NCBI GenBank assembly: GCA_036351435.1
Contig: JAZBPA010000170.1
Location: 1-32,181, forward strand
Source of the DNA: JAAUQA01 sp036351435
Lineage (GTDB): Bacteria > Pseudomonadota > Gammaproteobacteria > Competibacterales > Competibacteraceae
Length of the DNA: 32,181 nucleotides
Reading direction: 5' to 3'
The notes under the pieces were generated by a model. The model was not told the origin of the DNA and did not search any database. It was given only the letters and a program-made list of their open reading frames with translations. Shown piece by piece: positions 24,997-32,181 of the stretch. Made by a program: the position numbers and the translations under genes. The stretch's first letter is position 1. Each line of letters opens with the position of its first letter.

Positions 24997-25058
24997 CCCT
25001 TTGATTTGTCGTGCAACTTATCCCTAACACCGAACCGATTCATAAGGGTTGCCCTACA

Positions 25059-25508
25059 ATGGCAGAGAACGCAATGCAACAAGAACAGATCGAATTTCTT
25101 GATAACGAAGGGCGCAAAGAACTGTTATCAGCCACCCAGACAGGCGAAGATCTATATCGGCTTGATGGCACACCTGCTTTTGCCTACGAGGTTTCCTGCA
25201 ACGACCTAGTCAGAGTGGCGCGCGGTGACGACGGACAGCTACGTTTTGTGGAAGTGGTCGAGAAATCAGGGAATCGAACCGTCCGAGTATTGCTGAACAG
25301 ATTCAATCTTGATTCAGAACTCGGTAAAGCCATTTTGGCCTTTATCGCAGAGCTTGGCTGCCAACATGGTAATGCGAATGCCAATGTATTAACCATTACG
25401 GCCCCACCCGCAGTGGATTTGCAGGTGATAGAAACCCGTATGGTCGAATATGGAGTCTGGTGGGAGTATGCCGATCCGCTGTGGGACCATATTCATGGCA
25501 ACGACTAA
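25059..25508 (+). CDS. DUF4265 domain protein
   Basis: A 149-residue protein. I chose the ATG at 25059 (MAENAMQQEQ) because an AAGGG site lies upstream; a start at 25011 would add a tail without support. Residues about 35-145 match DUF4265: a start like AYEVSCNDLVRV, a beta pattern with FVEVVEKSGNRTVRVLL, and a late LGCQHG segment. The family's function is not known to me. No membrane segment is visible. It is convergent with thiC and shares the hairpin at 25531-25564 as a possible end. Confidence 0.65.
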   Translation: MAENAMQQEQIEFLDNEGRKELLSATQTGEDLYRLDGTPAFAYEVSCNDLVRVARGDDGQLRFVEVVEKSGNRTVRVLLNRFNLDSELGKAILAFIAELGCQHGNANANVLTITAPPAVDLQVIETRMVEYGVWWEYADPLWDHIHGND

Positions 25509-25530
25509 TAGAGCTTGCTTGATTAACCGT

Positions 25531-25564
25531 CCGTCACCCTCTGCATAATAGCAAAGAGTGACGG
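25531..25564 (-). terminator. Hairpin between DUF4265 gene and thiC
   Basis: Two 14-base arms with a 6-base loop pair fully in the minus-strand RNA if two G-U pairs are allowed; the plus-strand RNA has two C-A mismatches instead. This asymmetry suggests the thiC transcript uses it. No T run follows, so it may mark the 3' end by another route. Confidence 0.45.
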
Positions 25565-25581
25565 AGCGATACGATGTTACG

Positions 25582-27462
25582 CTAAGCTTTGCGGTAAACT
25601 TCAGCGCCGCTCTGCTTAAATTCTTCAGCTTTATCTTGCAAACCCTTTTCTAGGGCAGCAGTAGCGTCATTGATGCCTTTGGAGCGGGCGTAGTCACGCA
25701 CATCCTGGGTTATTTTCATGGAACAGAAGTGTGGCCCGCACATAGAGCAGAAATGCGCTATTTTGGACGATTCCTTGGGCAGCGTTTCGTCGTGATACTC
25801 GCGCGCACGTTCGGGGTCCAGTCCCAAATTGAACTGATCTTCCCAGCGAAACTCAAAGCGGGCTTTGCTGATGGCGTTATCACGAATTTGCGCACCGGGA
25901 TGCCCCTTAGCTAAATCAGCTGCGTGAGCGGCAATTTTATAGGCGATAATGCCGTTCCGGACATCCTCCTTGTTAGGCAAGCCCAGGTGTTCCTTGGGGG
26001 TGACGTAACATAGCATCGCGGTCCCGTACCAACCAATTTGTGCAGCTCCGATAGCTGAGGTAATGTGGTCATAACCGGGGGCAATATCGGTGGTCAACGG
26101 CCCTAAGGTGTAGAATGGCGCTTCATAGCAATCCCGCAATTCCTTGTCCATGTTTTCCTTAATCAGCTGCATGGGCACATGGCCGGGGCCTTCAATCATG
26201 ACTTGTACATCGTGCTGCCAAGCGATTTTGGTCAACTCGCCGAGGGTTTCCAGTTCAGCATACTGAGCAGCGTCGCTGGCGTCGGCCAGGGAACCAGGAC
26301 GCAGTCCGTCGCCTAACGAGAACGATACGTCGTAGGCCTTCATGATCTCGCAGATTTCCTCGAAATGGGTATAGAGGAAGTTCTCCTGATGATGGGCGAG
26401 ACACCACTTGGCCAGAATGGAACCGCCACGCGAGACGATACCGGTGACCCGATCAGCAGTCAGTGGAATATACGGCAGACGCACTCCGGCGTGGATCGTG
26501 AAGTAATCGACCCCTTGTTCGGCCTGTTCGACAAGGGTATCGCGAAACATTTCCCAGGTCAGTTCTTCCGCTTTGCCGTCCACTTTCTCCAACGCCTGAT
26601 AAATCGGCACGGTGCCGATGGGCACTGGGGAATTACGCAAGATCCATTCGCGGGTTTCATGGATATTTTTACCGGTAGATAAGTCCATGATGGTGTCAGA
26701 GCCCCAGCGGATGCCCCAGACCATTTTTTCCACTTCCTCGACGATACTGGAAGTGACGGCGGAATTGCCCAAGTTGCCGTTGATTTTAACCAGGAAATTG
26801 CGCCCGATGATCATCGGTTCCAGTTCCGGGTGATTAATATTGGCGGGAATGATGGCCCGACCACGCGCCACCTCATCACGCACAAACTCCGGGGTGATCT
26901 GCTCCGGCAAAGCGGCCCCGAAACTCATGCCGGGATGCTGACGTCGTAGTAACTGATCTTTCTGGGCTTCTAAGCGTTGATTTTCCCGCAGCGCGATGTA
27001 TTCCATTTCCGGGGTAATGATGCCGCGCCGGGCATAGTGCATTTGCGTCACATTGGCCCCACTCACGGCCCGACGAGGCTGTCTATTGGGGGTCATGCGC
27101 AAGGATGCCAGTTTAGGGTCTTTGGCGCGCTGCTGTCCGTAACTGGAGCTCAGATTTTGCAGAACTTCGGTGTCACCTCGGGATTCGATCCAACGAGTAC
27201 GCACCTCCGGCAAGCCTTGCAATAAATCGATAGCAGCGTTCGGATCGGTATAGGGACCGGAGGTATCATAGACGGTGATCGGCGGATTGATTTCATTACC
27301 GAACTGGGTCGGTGTAGGCGTTTGTTCGATTTCCCGCATTGGAACCCGAATATCGGGCTGACTTCCCTGCACATGAATTTTCTTAGAACTGGGATAAGGG
27401 CGGGTAACGTGGGTGCCGAGTTCAGTGGTGGCCTGGACGATGATGTCGGAGACTGCGCTCAT
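25582..27462 (-). CDS. thiC: Phosphomethylpyrimidine synthase ThiC
   Basis: A 626-residue radical SAM enzyme, full length. It turns 5-aminoimidazole ribotide into the pyrimidine part of thiamine. Seen are GIITPEMEYIALREN in the first third, the central SGxSP-like and GPGHVPMQLIKENMDKEL segments that hold substrate and zinc, and the C-terminal CSMCGPHFCSMK that binds the 4Fe-4S cluster, here CX2CX4C. A GAGGA site precedes the ATG. A TPP riboswitch lies in its leader. No other thi gene is next to it. Confidence 0.97.
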   Translation of the reverse strand: MSAVSDIIVQATTELGTHVTRPYPSSKKIHVQGSQPDIRVPMREIEQTPTPTQFGNEINPPITVYDTSGPYTDPNAAIDLLQGLPEVRTRWIESRGDTEVLQNLSSSYGQQRAKDPKLASLRMTPNRQPRRAVSGANVTQMHYARRGIITPEMEYIALRENQRLEAQKDQLLRRQHPGMSFGAALPEQITPEFVRDEVARGRAIIPANINHPELEPMIIGRNFLVKINGNLGNSAVTSSIVEEVEKMVWGIRWGSDTIMDLSTGKNIHETREWILRNSPVPIGTVPIYQALEKVDGKAEELTWEMFRDTLVEQAEQGVDYFTIHAGVRLPYIPLTADRVTGIVSRGGSILAKWCLAHHQENFLYTHFEEICEIMKAYDVSFSLGDGLRPGSLADASDAAQYAELETLGELTKIAWQHDVQVMIEGPGHVPMQLIKENMDKELRDCYEAPFYTLGPLTTDIAPGYDHITSAIGAAQIGWYGTAMLCYVTPKEHLGLPNKEDVRNGIIAYKIAAHAADLAKGHPGAQIRDNAISKARFEFRWEDQFNLGLDPERAREYHDETLPKESSKIAHFCSMCGPHFCSMKITQDVRDYARSKGINDATAALEKGLQDKAEEFKQSGAEVYRKA

Positions 27463-27517
27463 TAGGGATTCATCCTCACGATTCGGTGATGGTGGAGCAG
27501 GATGAAACGGGAGCGTA

Positions 27518-27602
27518 ATCGCTAGCTTCCCTGCGCTGGTATTACCCAGATCAGGTTCTAAGGGTATTTCTCAGCCCCTGTTGATAGGAGCACCCCCGCT
27601 TC
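27518..27602 (-). promoter_or_regulatory. TPP riboswitch (THI element) of thiC
   Basis: On the minus strand the leader reads GGGGGTGC, then GGGGCTGAGA, ACCC and GAACCTGATCTGGGTAATACC followed in part by AGCGCAGGGAAG. These are the conserved helices of the thiamine pyrophosphate riboswitch. It ends about 55 bases before the thiC ATG. When thiamine pyrophosphate is plentiful it should reduce thiC expression. Whether by translation or by termination is not clear; no strong terminator follows, which favours control at the ribosome binding site. Confidence 0.95.
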
Positions 27603-27665
27603 AGCTGTTGATGATTGAAGCATAGTTTGATCCGTTTGCAAACTCCCATCATTGATTGCATGCCC

Positions 27666-29090
27666 TTAAGACGTGGATGATGTATCGGCTAAGGTCTGCT
27701 CAACCAATTGCTCAAGCTTATCCCGCAGTTGATGGGCCTGCTTACGAGAACCTCCGGTGCCGGGAATCACACTAGTAATGTGCGGCTCTCGATCAAGCCA
27801 GAAGCGCCCGCTAACAGAAGCCACTTCAGGAGCAGCAGCCAACCAAACGATGGTGTCCGCGCCTTGTTCCGGGGTCCGCAAGAAGGTTTTGGTGAGTTTG
27901 TAGAATCCGGGTAGCGAGTTCGACACCCCGGGCGTATCGGCCCACCCCGGGTGCATCGCATGGACCACCACACCGGTATACTCCAGTTGGTTAGCCCACA
28001 GCTCGGTTAGCATGACCAAGGCACGCTTGGTCCGCGCGTAGGCCATGCTGCCGTCGTAAGTACCGGATTCGTATTGCAAATCGTCTAACCGGATTCCGGT
28101 AGTGTACATGCCCCCCGAGGACACATTGATGATACGGGCCGGTGCCGATTGTCGTAACAGCGGAATCAGCCGATTGGTCAATAGGAACGGCGCCAGCAGA
28201 TTGGTTGCCAGGGTGGTTTCAATACCTTCAGCACTGACCTTGCGCTCGTTCAGCAATACGCCGGCATTGTTAATCAGGATATGAATACCTTGTTCGCGAG
28301 CAAGCAGGCGTTGCGCTAATCCCTCAACTCCACATACTAGACCCAGATCGGCTATTTCTACCGAGACGTGTTCGTTACCGGTAGCCGCAATGATGTCCTG
28401 TTGGGTTTGGGCCGTTTTTTCCGGGTCGCGTCCGACCAGAATCAGTTGTGCTCCCAATGCGGCTAAACGTTCAGCTGCCGCCCGCCCCAAGCCAGAGGTG
28501 GCACCGGTAATAACGGCTGTGCGCTGATTCAAAGAGACCGGCAGCGGTTGCCAAGAGCGTTTATGCCAAGCATACCCAAGGCGGGTAAAGCCAAGCATAC
28601 CGGGGACAATCAGCCGATCCATCACGTTATTAACCAAACTATATGATGGCGGTGGTGGTTGTTCGGTCAGAGCTTTTTGCAAGCCTTCTACCGCATTTTT
28701 ACCGACTCGGTTCAGTAAGCCACGCAAAAAGGGCTCGGTGAATCCAGTCCAGCCCGTGAAAGTGATATTCGCTGAATAGTCAATCCGGGTGCCTTCGTCA
28801 GTTGCAGAAAAGCAGATTGTATCGATAGCTCGGATCGATCCACCCTCACCTTTCAATACCACACGGTCAGGCGGTTCATAAGCAGTTATCACATAATCCA
28901 TCGGTGTACTGCTTAACCCGAACTTAACAACTACCCGGAATCGAGTGCCCACCCCGATGTGACCAGGGCTCAGTTTGGTTGATTCAGTAATCCCGGGGTC
29001 CCATTGTGCGACATTACTGAAGTTGCTGGTGTAGTTGAATACATCGGCGAGGGGGCGAGGAACTTCGATAGTTTCTTGTAAGTGAATCAT
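27666..29090 (-). CDS. SRPBCC domain fused to short-chain dehydrogenase/reductase
   Basis: A 474-residue two-domain protein. Residues 1 to about 145 form an SRPBCC (polyketide cyclase-like) domain that can hold a hydrophobic ligand. Residues about 185-440 form an SDR: TGATSGLG for the nucleotide, NNAG in the middle, the catalytic NVSSGG with Tyr and Lys in YARTK. The enzyme should reduce or oxidise a small hydrophobic compound with NAD(P)H, and it resembles the DHRS12 type. The substrate is unknown. It has no signal peptide and is followed by none of the genes that would tell the pathway. It starts 83 bases after the metallopeptidase gene ends on the same strand. Confidence 0.85.
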   Translation of the reverse strand: MIHLQETIEVPRPLADVFNYTSNFSNVAQWDPGITESTKLSPGHIGVGTRFRVVVKFGLSSTPMDYVITAYEPPDRVVLKGEGGSIRAIDTICFSATDEGTRIDYSANITFTGWTGFTEPFLRGLLNRVGKNAVEGLQKALTEQPPPPSYSLVNNVMDRLIVPGMLGFTRLGYAWHKRSWQPLPVSLNQRTAVITGATSGLGRAAAERLAALGAQLILVGRDPEKTAQTQQDIIAATGNEHVSVEIADLGLVCGVEGLAQRLLAREQGIHILINNAGVLLNERKVSAEGIETTLATNLLAPFLLTNRLIPLLRQSAPARIINVSSGGMYTTGIRLDDLQYESGTYDGSMAYARTKRALVMLTELWANQLEYTGVVVHAMHPGWADTPGVSNSLPGFYKLTKTFLRTPEQGADTIVWLAAAPEVASVSGRFWLDREPHITSVIPGTGGSRKQAHQLRDKLEQLVEQTLADTSSTS

Positions 29091-29173
29091 GTTAGCGGTT
29101 GAGTTTTCTTGGTTAGCGACGATAATTCAATGGAAGAACCAATCCCCAGCAAGCTCGCCACTCGGGAAGGAAA

Positions 29174-29977
29174 TCAAACTGGCGTGTTCTTCAAACGTTG
29201 CTTGCGTACTCGCCAATCCGACATCAGCTGTTCCAGCAAGCGATAAAACGCAGGCCCATGATTTCTGTGCAGCAAATGACAGAGCTCATGAGTAACGACA
29301 TAATCAAGGCAGTCCAGCGACGAATGAATTAGCCCTAGATTCAGTGTCATACGATTCTTAGCCGACATACTTCCCCAACGAGTTTTCATGCGCCGAATGC
29401 GAATTTGAGGGCGATTAAGACCCAGTTGTCGGAACGGGGGAAAACAGCGTTCCAAGCTCTGGGCGAACTGCATTAAAGCTTGCTCCTGATACCAAGCTTC
29501 CAGTAATTGCTGGGTATTTACAGGTGTTGCTGCAGCCGCACATTCCACCAGCAATTCATGGTGGTTCAGCGTCACCCTATCCAGGGCACCCGGACCGACT
29601 CGCAAACGGTACTGATGCCCCAAGTACCAGTGCATCTCGCCATTAAGATACCTCGGTGGTGGGGTAGGTGGCGGCGACTGACGAAAATTGCGCTGGTGCT
29701 TGAGAACCCAACCAGCTTTTCTTCGTACCCACTCCGCGATTTTGTCGGCTGAGGTGCCGAACGGTGCCCTGATTACCACCCGTTCATCGGCGTGAACTGA
29801 AATTTGCAAGGTTTTGCGTCGTGTGAAAACGATTTCAAAACGGATTGACTCATGCCCATAGTCCATTGAGCCGCTGGTGCCGCTTATACGCACAAGTGAT
29901 TGAGGTGGTTCTAGTCGGGGCATTGAGAATTGATATCGTACAGTTGCATGACCCGCCTCATGGTTTGCATGGCCCAT
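29174..29977 (-). CDS. YgjP-like metallopeptidase domain protein (M48-type, DUF45)
   Basis: A protein of up to 267 residues with the zinc-binding HELCH motif (VVTHELCHLLHRNHGPAF) near the C-terminus, preceded by TRWGSMSAKNRMTLN, both typical of the YgjP-like (DUF45) family. The first His, the Glu and the second His of HExxH are in place. The start is uncertain: 29977 has a weak GGATGG site, whereas family similarity begins near residue 45, so 29866 is also possible. Function in the family is poorly known; it is often near restriction or stress genes elsewhere, but no such gene is seen here. No signal peptide is visible. Confidence 0.8.
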   Translation of the reverse strand: MGHANHEAGHATVRYQFSMPRLEPPQSLVRISGTSGSMDYGHESIRFEIVFTRRKTLQISVHADERVVIRAPFGTSADKIAEWVRRKAGWVLKHQRNFRQSPPPTPPPRYLNGEMHWYLGHQYRLRVGPGALDRVTLNHHELLVECAAAATPVNTQQLLEAWYQEQALMQFAQSLERCFPPFRQLGLNRPQIRIRRMKTRWGSMSAKNRMTLNLGLIHSSLDCLDYVVTHELCHLLHRNHGPAFYRLLEQLMSDWRVRKQRLKNTPV

Positions 29978-30084
29978 CCATAGGATAATCAGTTAAACTC
30001 CATAGTGCGAGTCGCCCGCGTCCGAAAGCGAGAAACATCACTTCTATCATCTAATCCACAGTTCAGGGGGTCAACACCCACCCA

Positions 30085-30603
30085 ATGCTTTCCCAGGAAC
30101 GACTAAGAACAATTATTTGGGAAATCGGCCAAAGAGACCTAGCAAAACCCGCCCAGGATTTCGTCGTTCTCAACATGGTTCATCCCCATCTTGGCCATGC
30201 TTACTGGCACATTCAACAGCAATCAGTGGCTGCGCTGGAATTAAACGCGGCATTTCATCAGGCTGAGCGGGTTTTAAGGGTTTATGATGTCACTGAAGTG
30301 GATTTTGATGGCGGCAATGCACATCGATTTTTCGACCGGGAAATCCAGCAGTGGATTGGAAATTACTATTTCGGGGTTGATCATCAGGCCCGTAATTATC
30401 TTGCCGAAGTTGGTTTGCGCAACCAACAGGGGGGGTTTCAGGCAGTAGCGCGCTCCGCTCCCACTTTTTTCGACCGAGATCAGCCCGTTGATGGTTCTCT
30501 ATTGAATGGTCTTTTCGCCGTGGGGGGCACTGGTGTTAGCGGTCGATTTGCTGATTACTCCGGCTCTCATCTGATCGAACATGGGTCTGGCTCAACTCAG
30601 TGA
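30085..30603 (+). CDS. DUF4912 domain protein
   Basis: A 172-residue protein. Residues about 28-125 match DUF4912: HPHLGHAYWHI, LRVYDVTEVDFDGGNAHRFFD and a later NYYFGVDHQARNYLAEVGLR stretch ending in AVARS. The C-terminal 40 residues are Gly/Ser-rich and probably unstructured. Genes of this family often stand ahead of GH57 glucan enzymes, as here (87 bases to the next start). The beta-rich fold might bind glycan, which is inference. The ribosome binding site is far from the ATG, so the start is less sure. Confidence 0.75.
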   Translation: MLSQERLRTIIWEIGQRDLAKPAQDFVVLNMVHPHLGHAYWHIQQQSVAALELNAAFHQAERVLRVYDVTEVDFDGGNAHRFFDREIQQWIGNYYFGVDHQARNYLAEVGLRNQQGGFQAVARSAPTFFDRDQPVDGSLLNGLFAVGGTGVSGRFADYSGSHLIEHGSGSTQ

Positions 30604-30690
30604 TGATTCGCCTGGCTCCCGTTTTCACTATGGTTGCACCACACAACATTTGCTTTGAAATGGTATTGCAGCGTTTTCAGGGACTTCTCC

Positions 30691-32181
30691 ATGCCTAACG
30701 GGTATCTCGCTTTCGTCCTGCACGCCCACTTGCCTTATGTTCGTCATCCCGAATATGACCGTTTTTTGGAAGAACGGTGGTTATTCGAAGCGATGACCGA
30801 AAGCTATATTCCGCTGATTCAAGTGTTTGATCGCTTACTGAGTGAACATACCCCTTGTCGCTTGACACTATCTATTTCACCTAGCCTGCTGGCCATGTTG
30901 GAAGACCCGTTATTGATGGAGCGTTACGAGGCGCACCTTCATCAGTCAATCGAACTCAGTGAGAGAGAGCTGGCCAGAACCCAATCCGAACCTCATTTTC
31001 ATCAACTGGCAGAGTTTTATCACCGCTTTTTCGTGGCTGGGCTGGATACTTTCGTAAACCGCTGTCAGCGTCGTTTGGCCACTGCTTTTCGGTATTTTCA
31101 TGAGCAGGGCGTTATCTATTTGATAACCACATCTGCGACACACGGTTTATTGCCGTTGTTGGCCGGTCAACCGAAAGCAGTAGATGCGCAAATCATCATC
31201 GGCTTGGATTATTTCGAAAGTGTTTTCGGGTTCCGCCCAGATGGCCTATGGCTTCCGGAGTGTGGTTATTACCCTGGCCTGGATACCATACTGGCCAAAC
31301 AGAACATCCGGTTTTTTTTCCTAGAGTCACACGGTATTGAACATGCCAGCATCACACCCTGCAACGGCGTGTACACACCACTCTATACTCCCTCCGGGGT
31401 AGCGGCATTCGGTCGCGACCGAGGTAGCACCAAACAAGTTTGGTCAGCGCAAGAGGGTTTTCCGGGGCATCCCGATTACCGGGAATTCTATCGCGACATC
31501 GGACATCATCTCGACTTTGATTACATCCGGCCATATCTCGCGGATGGAATACGGGTCGATACCGGCATCAAATATCATCGGATTACCGGGCCAACCACGA
31601 GAAAAGAACTGTATCGTCCGGCGACGGCGCGAAAACGGGCTGAATTCCATGCAGAAGATTTCCTAAACCAGCGGATTGCCGATATTGAATATCTCAGCTC
31701 GGTTATGGAAGACGCACCGCTTGTGATTGCTCCGTTCGATGCGGAATTATTCGGCCATTGGTGGTTCGAGGGTCCACAGTGGTTAGATTTCGTCATTCGC
31801 AAGTCGGGGGACAACCAAGCTAGCCTAGCCTTGACCGTGCCCGGAGACTATTTAGACCGGCATCCGCTTCATCAGACTGGAACACCCTGCACTTCGACCT
31901 GGGGTGACAAAGGGTATTTCGAAGCCTGGCTGAACGGCAAAACCGATTGGATTTATCCAAAATTGCATGTTTGTAGCATGCGCATGGAAGCGTTAGCGAA
32001 CAACCAGGGCCGGGGTGAGGTGTCGGAGCTTAACCGCAGAGCGCTTAATCAGTGCGTACGTGAGTTGCTGTTAGCGCAGAGTTCGGATTGGCCGTTCATC
32101 ATCAATAATGGCACTGCGACAGAATATGCTGAACGGCGGGTCAACGATCACGTGGCGCGGTTTCATTATCTGGCTGATGCG
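30691..32181 (+). CDS. GH57 1,4-alpha-glucan branching enzyme-like (3' end cut by window)
   Basis: A plus-strand gene running off the right edge, with 497 residues visible of a usual 520-560. It starts at the ATG at 30691, behind AGGGA. Family GH57 motifs are present in order: LHAHLPYVRHPE at the start, LWLPECGYYPG with the catalytic nucleophile Glu, and PFDAELFGHWWFEGP with the acid/base Asp. The GH57 branching enzymes move glucan chains to make 1,6 branches in glycogen. The acceptor site and specificity are not proven by motifs; an amylase is an alternative. It pairs with the DUF4912 gene just upstream. Part of a glycogen cluster beyond the window is likely. Confidence 0.9.
   Translation, partial: MPNGYLAFVLHAHLPYVRHPEYDRFLEERWLFEAMTESYIPLIQVFDRLLSEHTPCRLTLSISPSLLAMLEDPLLMERYEAHLHQSIELSERELARTQSEPHFHQLAEFYHRFFVAGLDTFVNRCQRRLATAFRYFHEQGVIYLITTSATHGLLPLLAGQPKAVDAQIIIGLDYFESVFGFRPDGLWLPECGYYPGLDTILAKQNIRFFFLESHGIEHASITPCNGVYTPLYTPSGVAAFGRDRGSTKQVWSAQEGFPGHPDYREFYRDIGHHLDFDYIRPYLADGIRVDTGIKYHRITGPTTRKELYRPATARKRAEFHAEDFLNQRIADIEYLSSVMEDAPLVIAPFDAELFGHWWFEGPQWLDFVIRKSGDNQASLALTVPGDYLDRHPLHQTGTPCTSTWGDKGYFEAWLNGKTDWIYPKLHVCSMRMEALANNQGRGEVSELNRRALNQCVRELLLAQSSDWPFIINNGTATEYAERRVNDHVARFHYLADA

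Larger units (their letters stand above)
24456..25058. other. Long divergent intergenic region
   Basis: About 600 bases between the FHA-ATPase gene and the DUF4265 gene. It holds a doubtful minus-strand frame (24463-24768, listed separately) and a perfect 12-base-pair inverted repeat at 24953-24996. It probably carries the promoters for both flanking genes, which I could not place with confidence. Confidence 0.4.

Overview
The window looks like chromosomal DNA of a gammaproteobacterium of moderately high GC. This rests on the monofunctional RelA (EFDD motif, degenerate HD site), a Hyb-type [NiFe] hydrogenase operon with an FNR/Anr-like site, groES-groEL behind a sigma-32-like promoter, and a DUF4912 + GH57 pair. 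I cannot name the genus. No rRNA, tRNA, CRISPR array, intact insertion sequence or intact prophage was seen.

Layout. 1-851: 5' part of a PfkB-family sugar kinase (minus). 1049-3790: three plus-strand genes for proteins without signal peptides. Two share a peptidoglycan-binding-like N-terminus; the middle one carries an LAS-type murein peptidase site and the last a possible Ser hydrolase site. 4117-6114: Tat-exported PhoX phosphatase (minus). 6357-7310: PGRP-type amidase with two peptidoglycan-binding repeats. 7316-7786: non-coding, several hairpins and the groE terminator. 7787-9773: groEL and groES (minus). 10022-12794: ureG, a DUF1611 (DgcN-like) gene and an enolase-superfamily epimerase (DgcA-like), joined by ATGA overlaps. 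13041-18613: hybO-hybA-hybB-hybC-hybD, followed by a bacteriohemerythrin and a convergent membrane FMN-binding protein. 19748-20281: unrecognised gene. 20325-24437: small conserved gene, relA and an FHA-ExeA-like ATPase (minus). 25059-25508: DUF4265 gene. 25582-27600: thiC with its TPP riboswitch (minus). 27666-29977: an SRPBCC-SDR fusion and a YgjP-like metallopeptidase (minus). 30085-32181: DUF4912 gene and a GH57 glucan branching enzyme-like gene cut by the window end.

How the parts may work together. The hydrogenase appears to be the standard oxygen-sensitive type: its small subunit lacks the extra cysteines of oxygen-tolerant enzymes. An FNR-type site sits at class II spacing in front of it, and an oxygen-binding hemerythrin is coupled to its maturation protease gene. 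Together these suggest anaerobic or microaerobic H2 metabolism. The ureG-dgcN-dgcA-like operon puts a nickel chaperone in one translation unit with enzymes related to D-glutamate or murein-peptide metabolism, next to a nickel enzyme operon but without urease genes. Several peptidoglycan-directed proteins without export signals cluster in the first 7.3 kb. The least explained parts are the 1049-3790 cluster, the ureG operon and the non-coding segment before the groE terminator.
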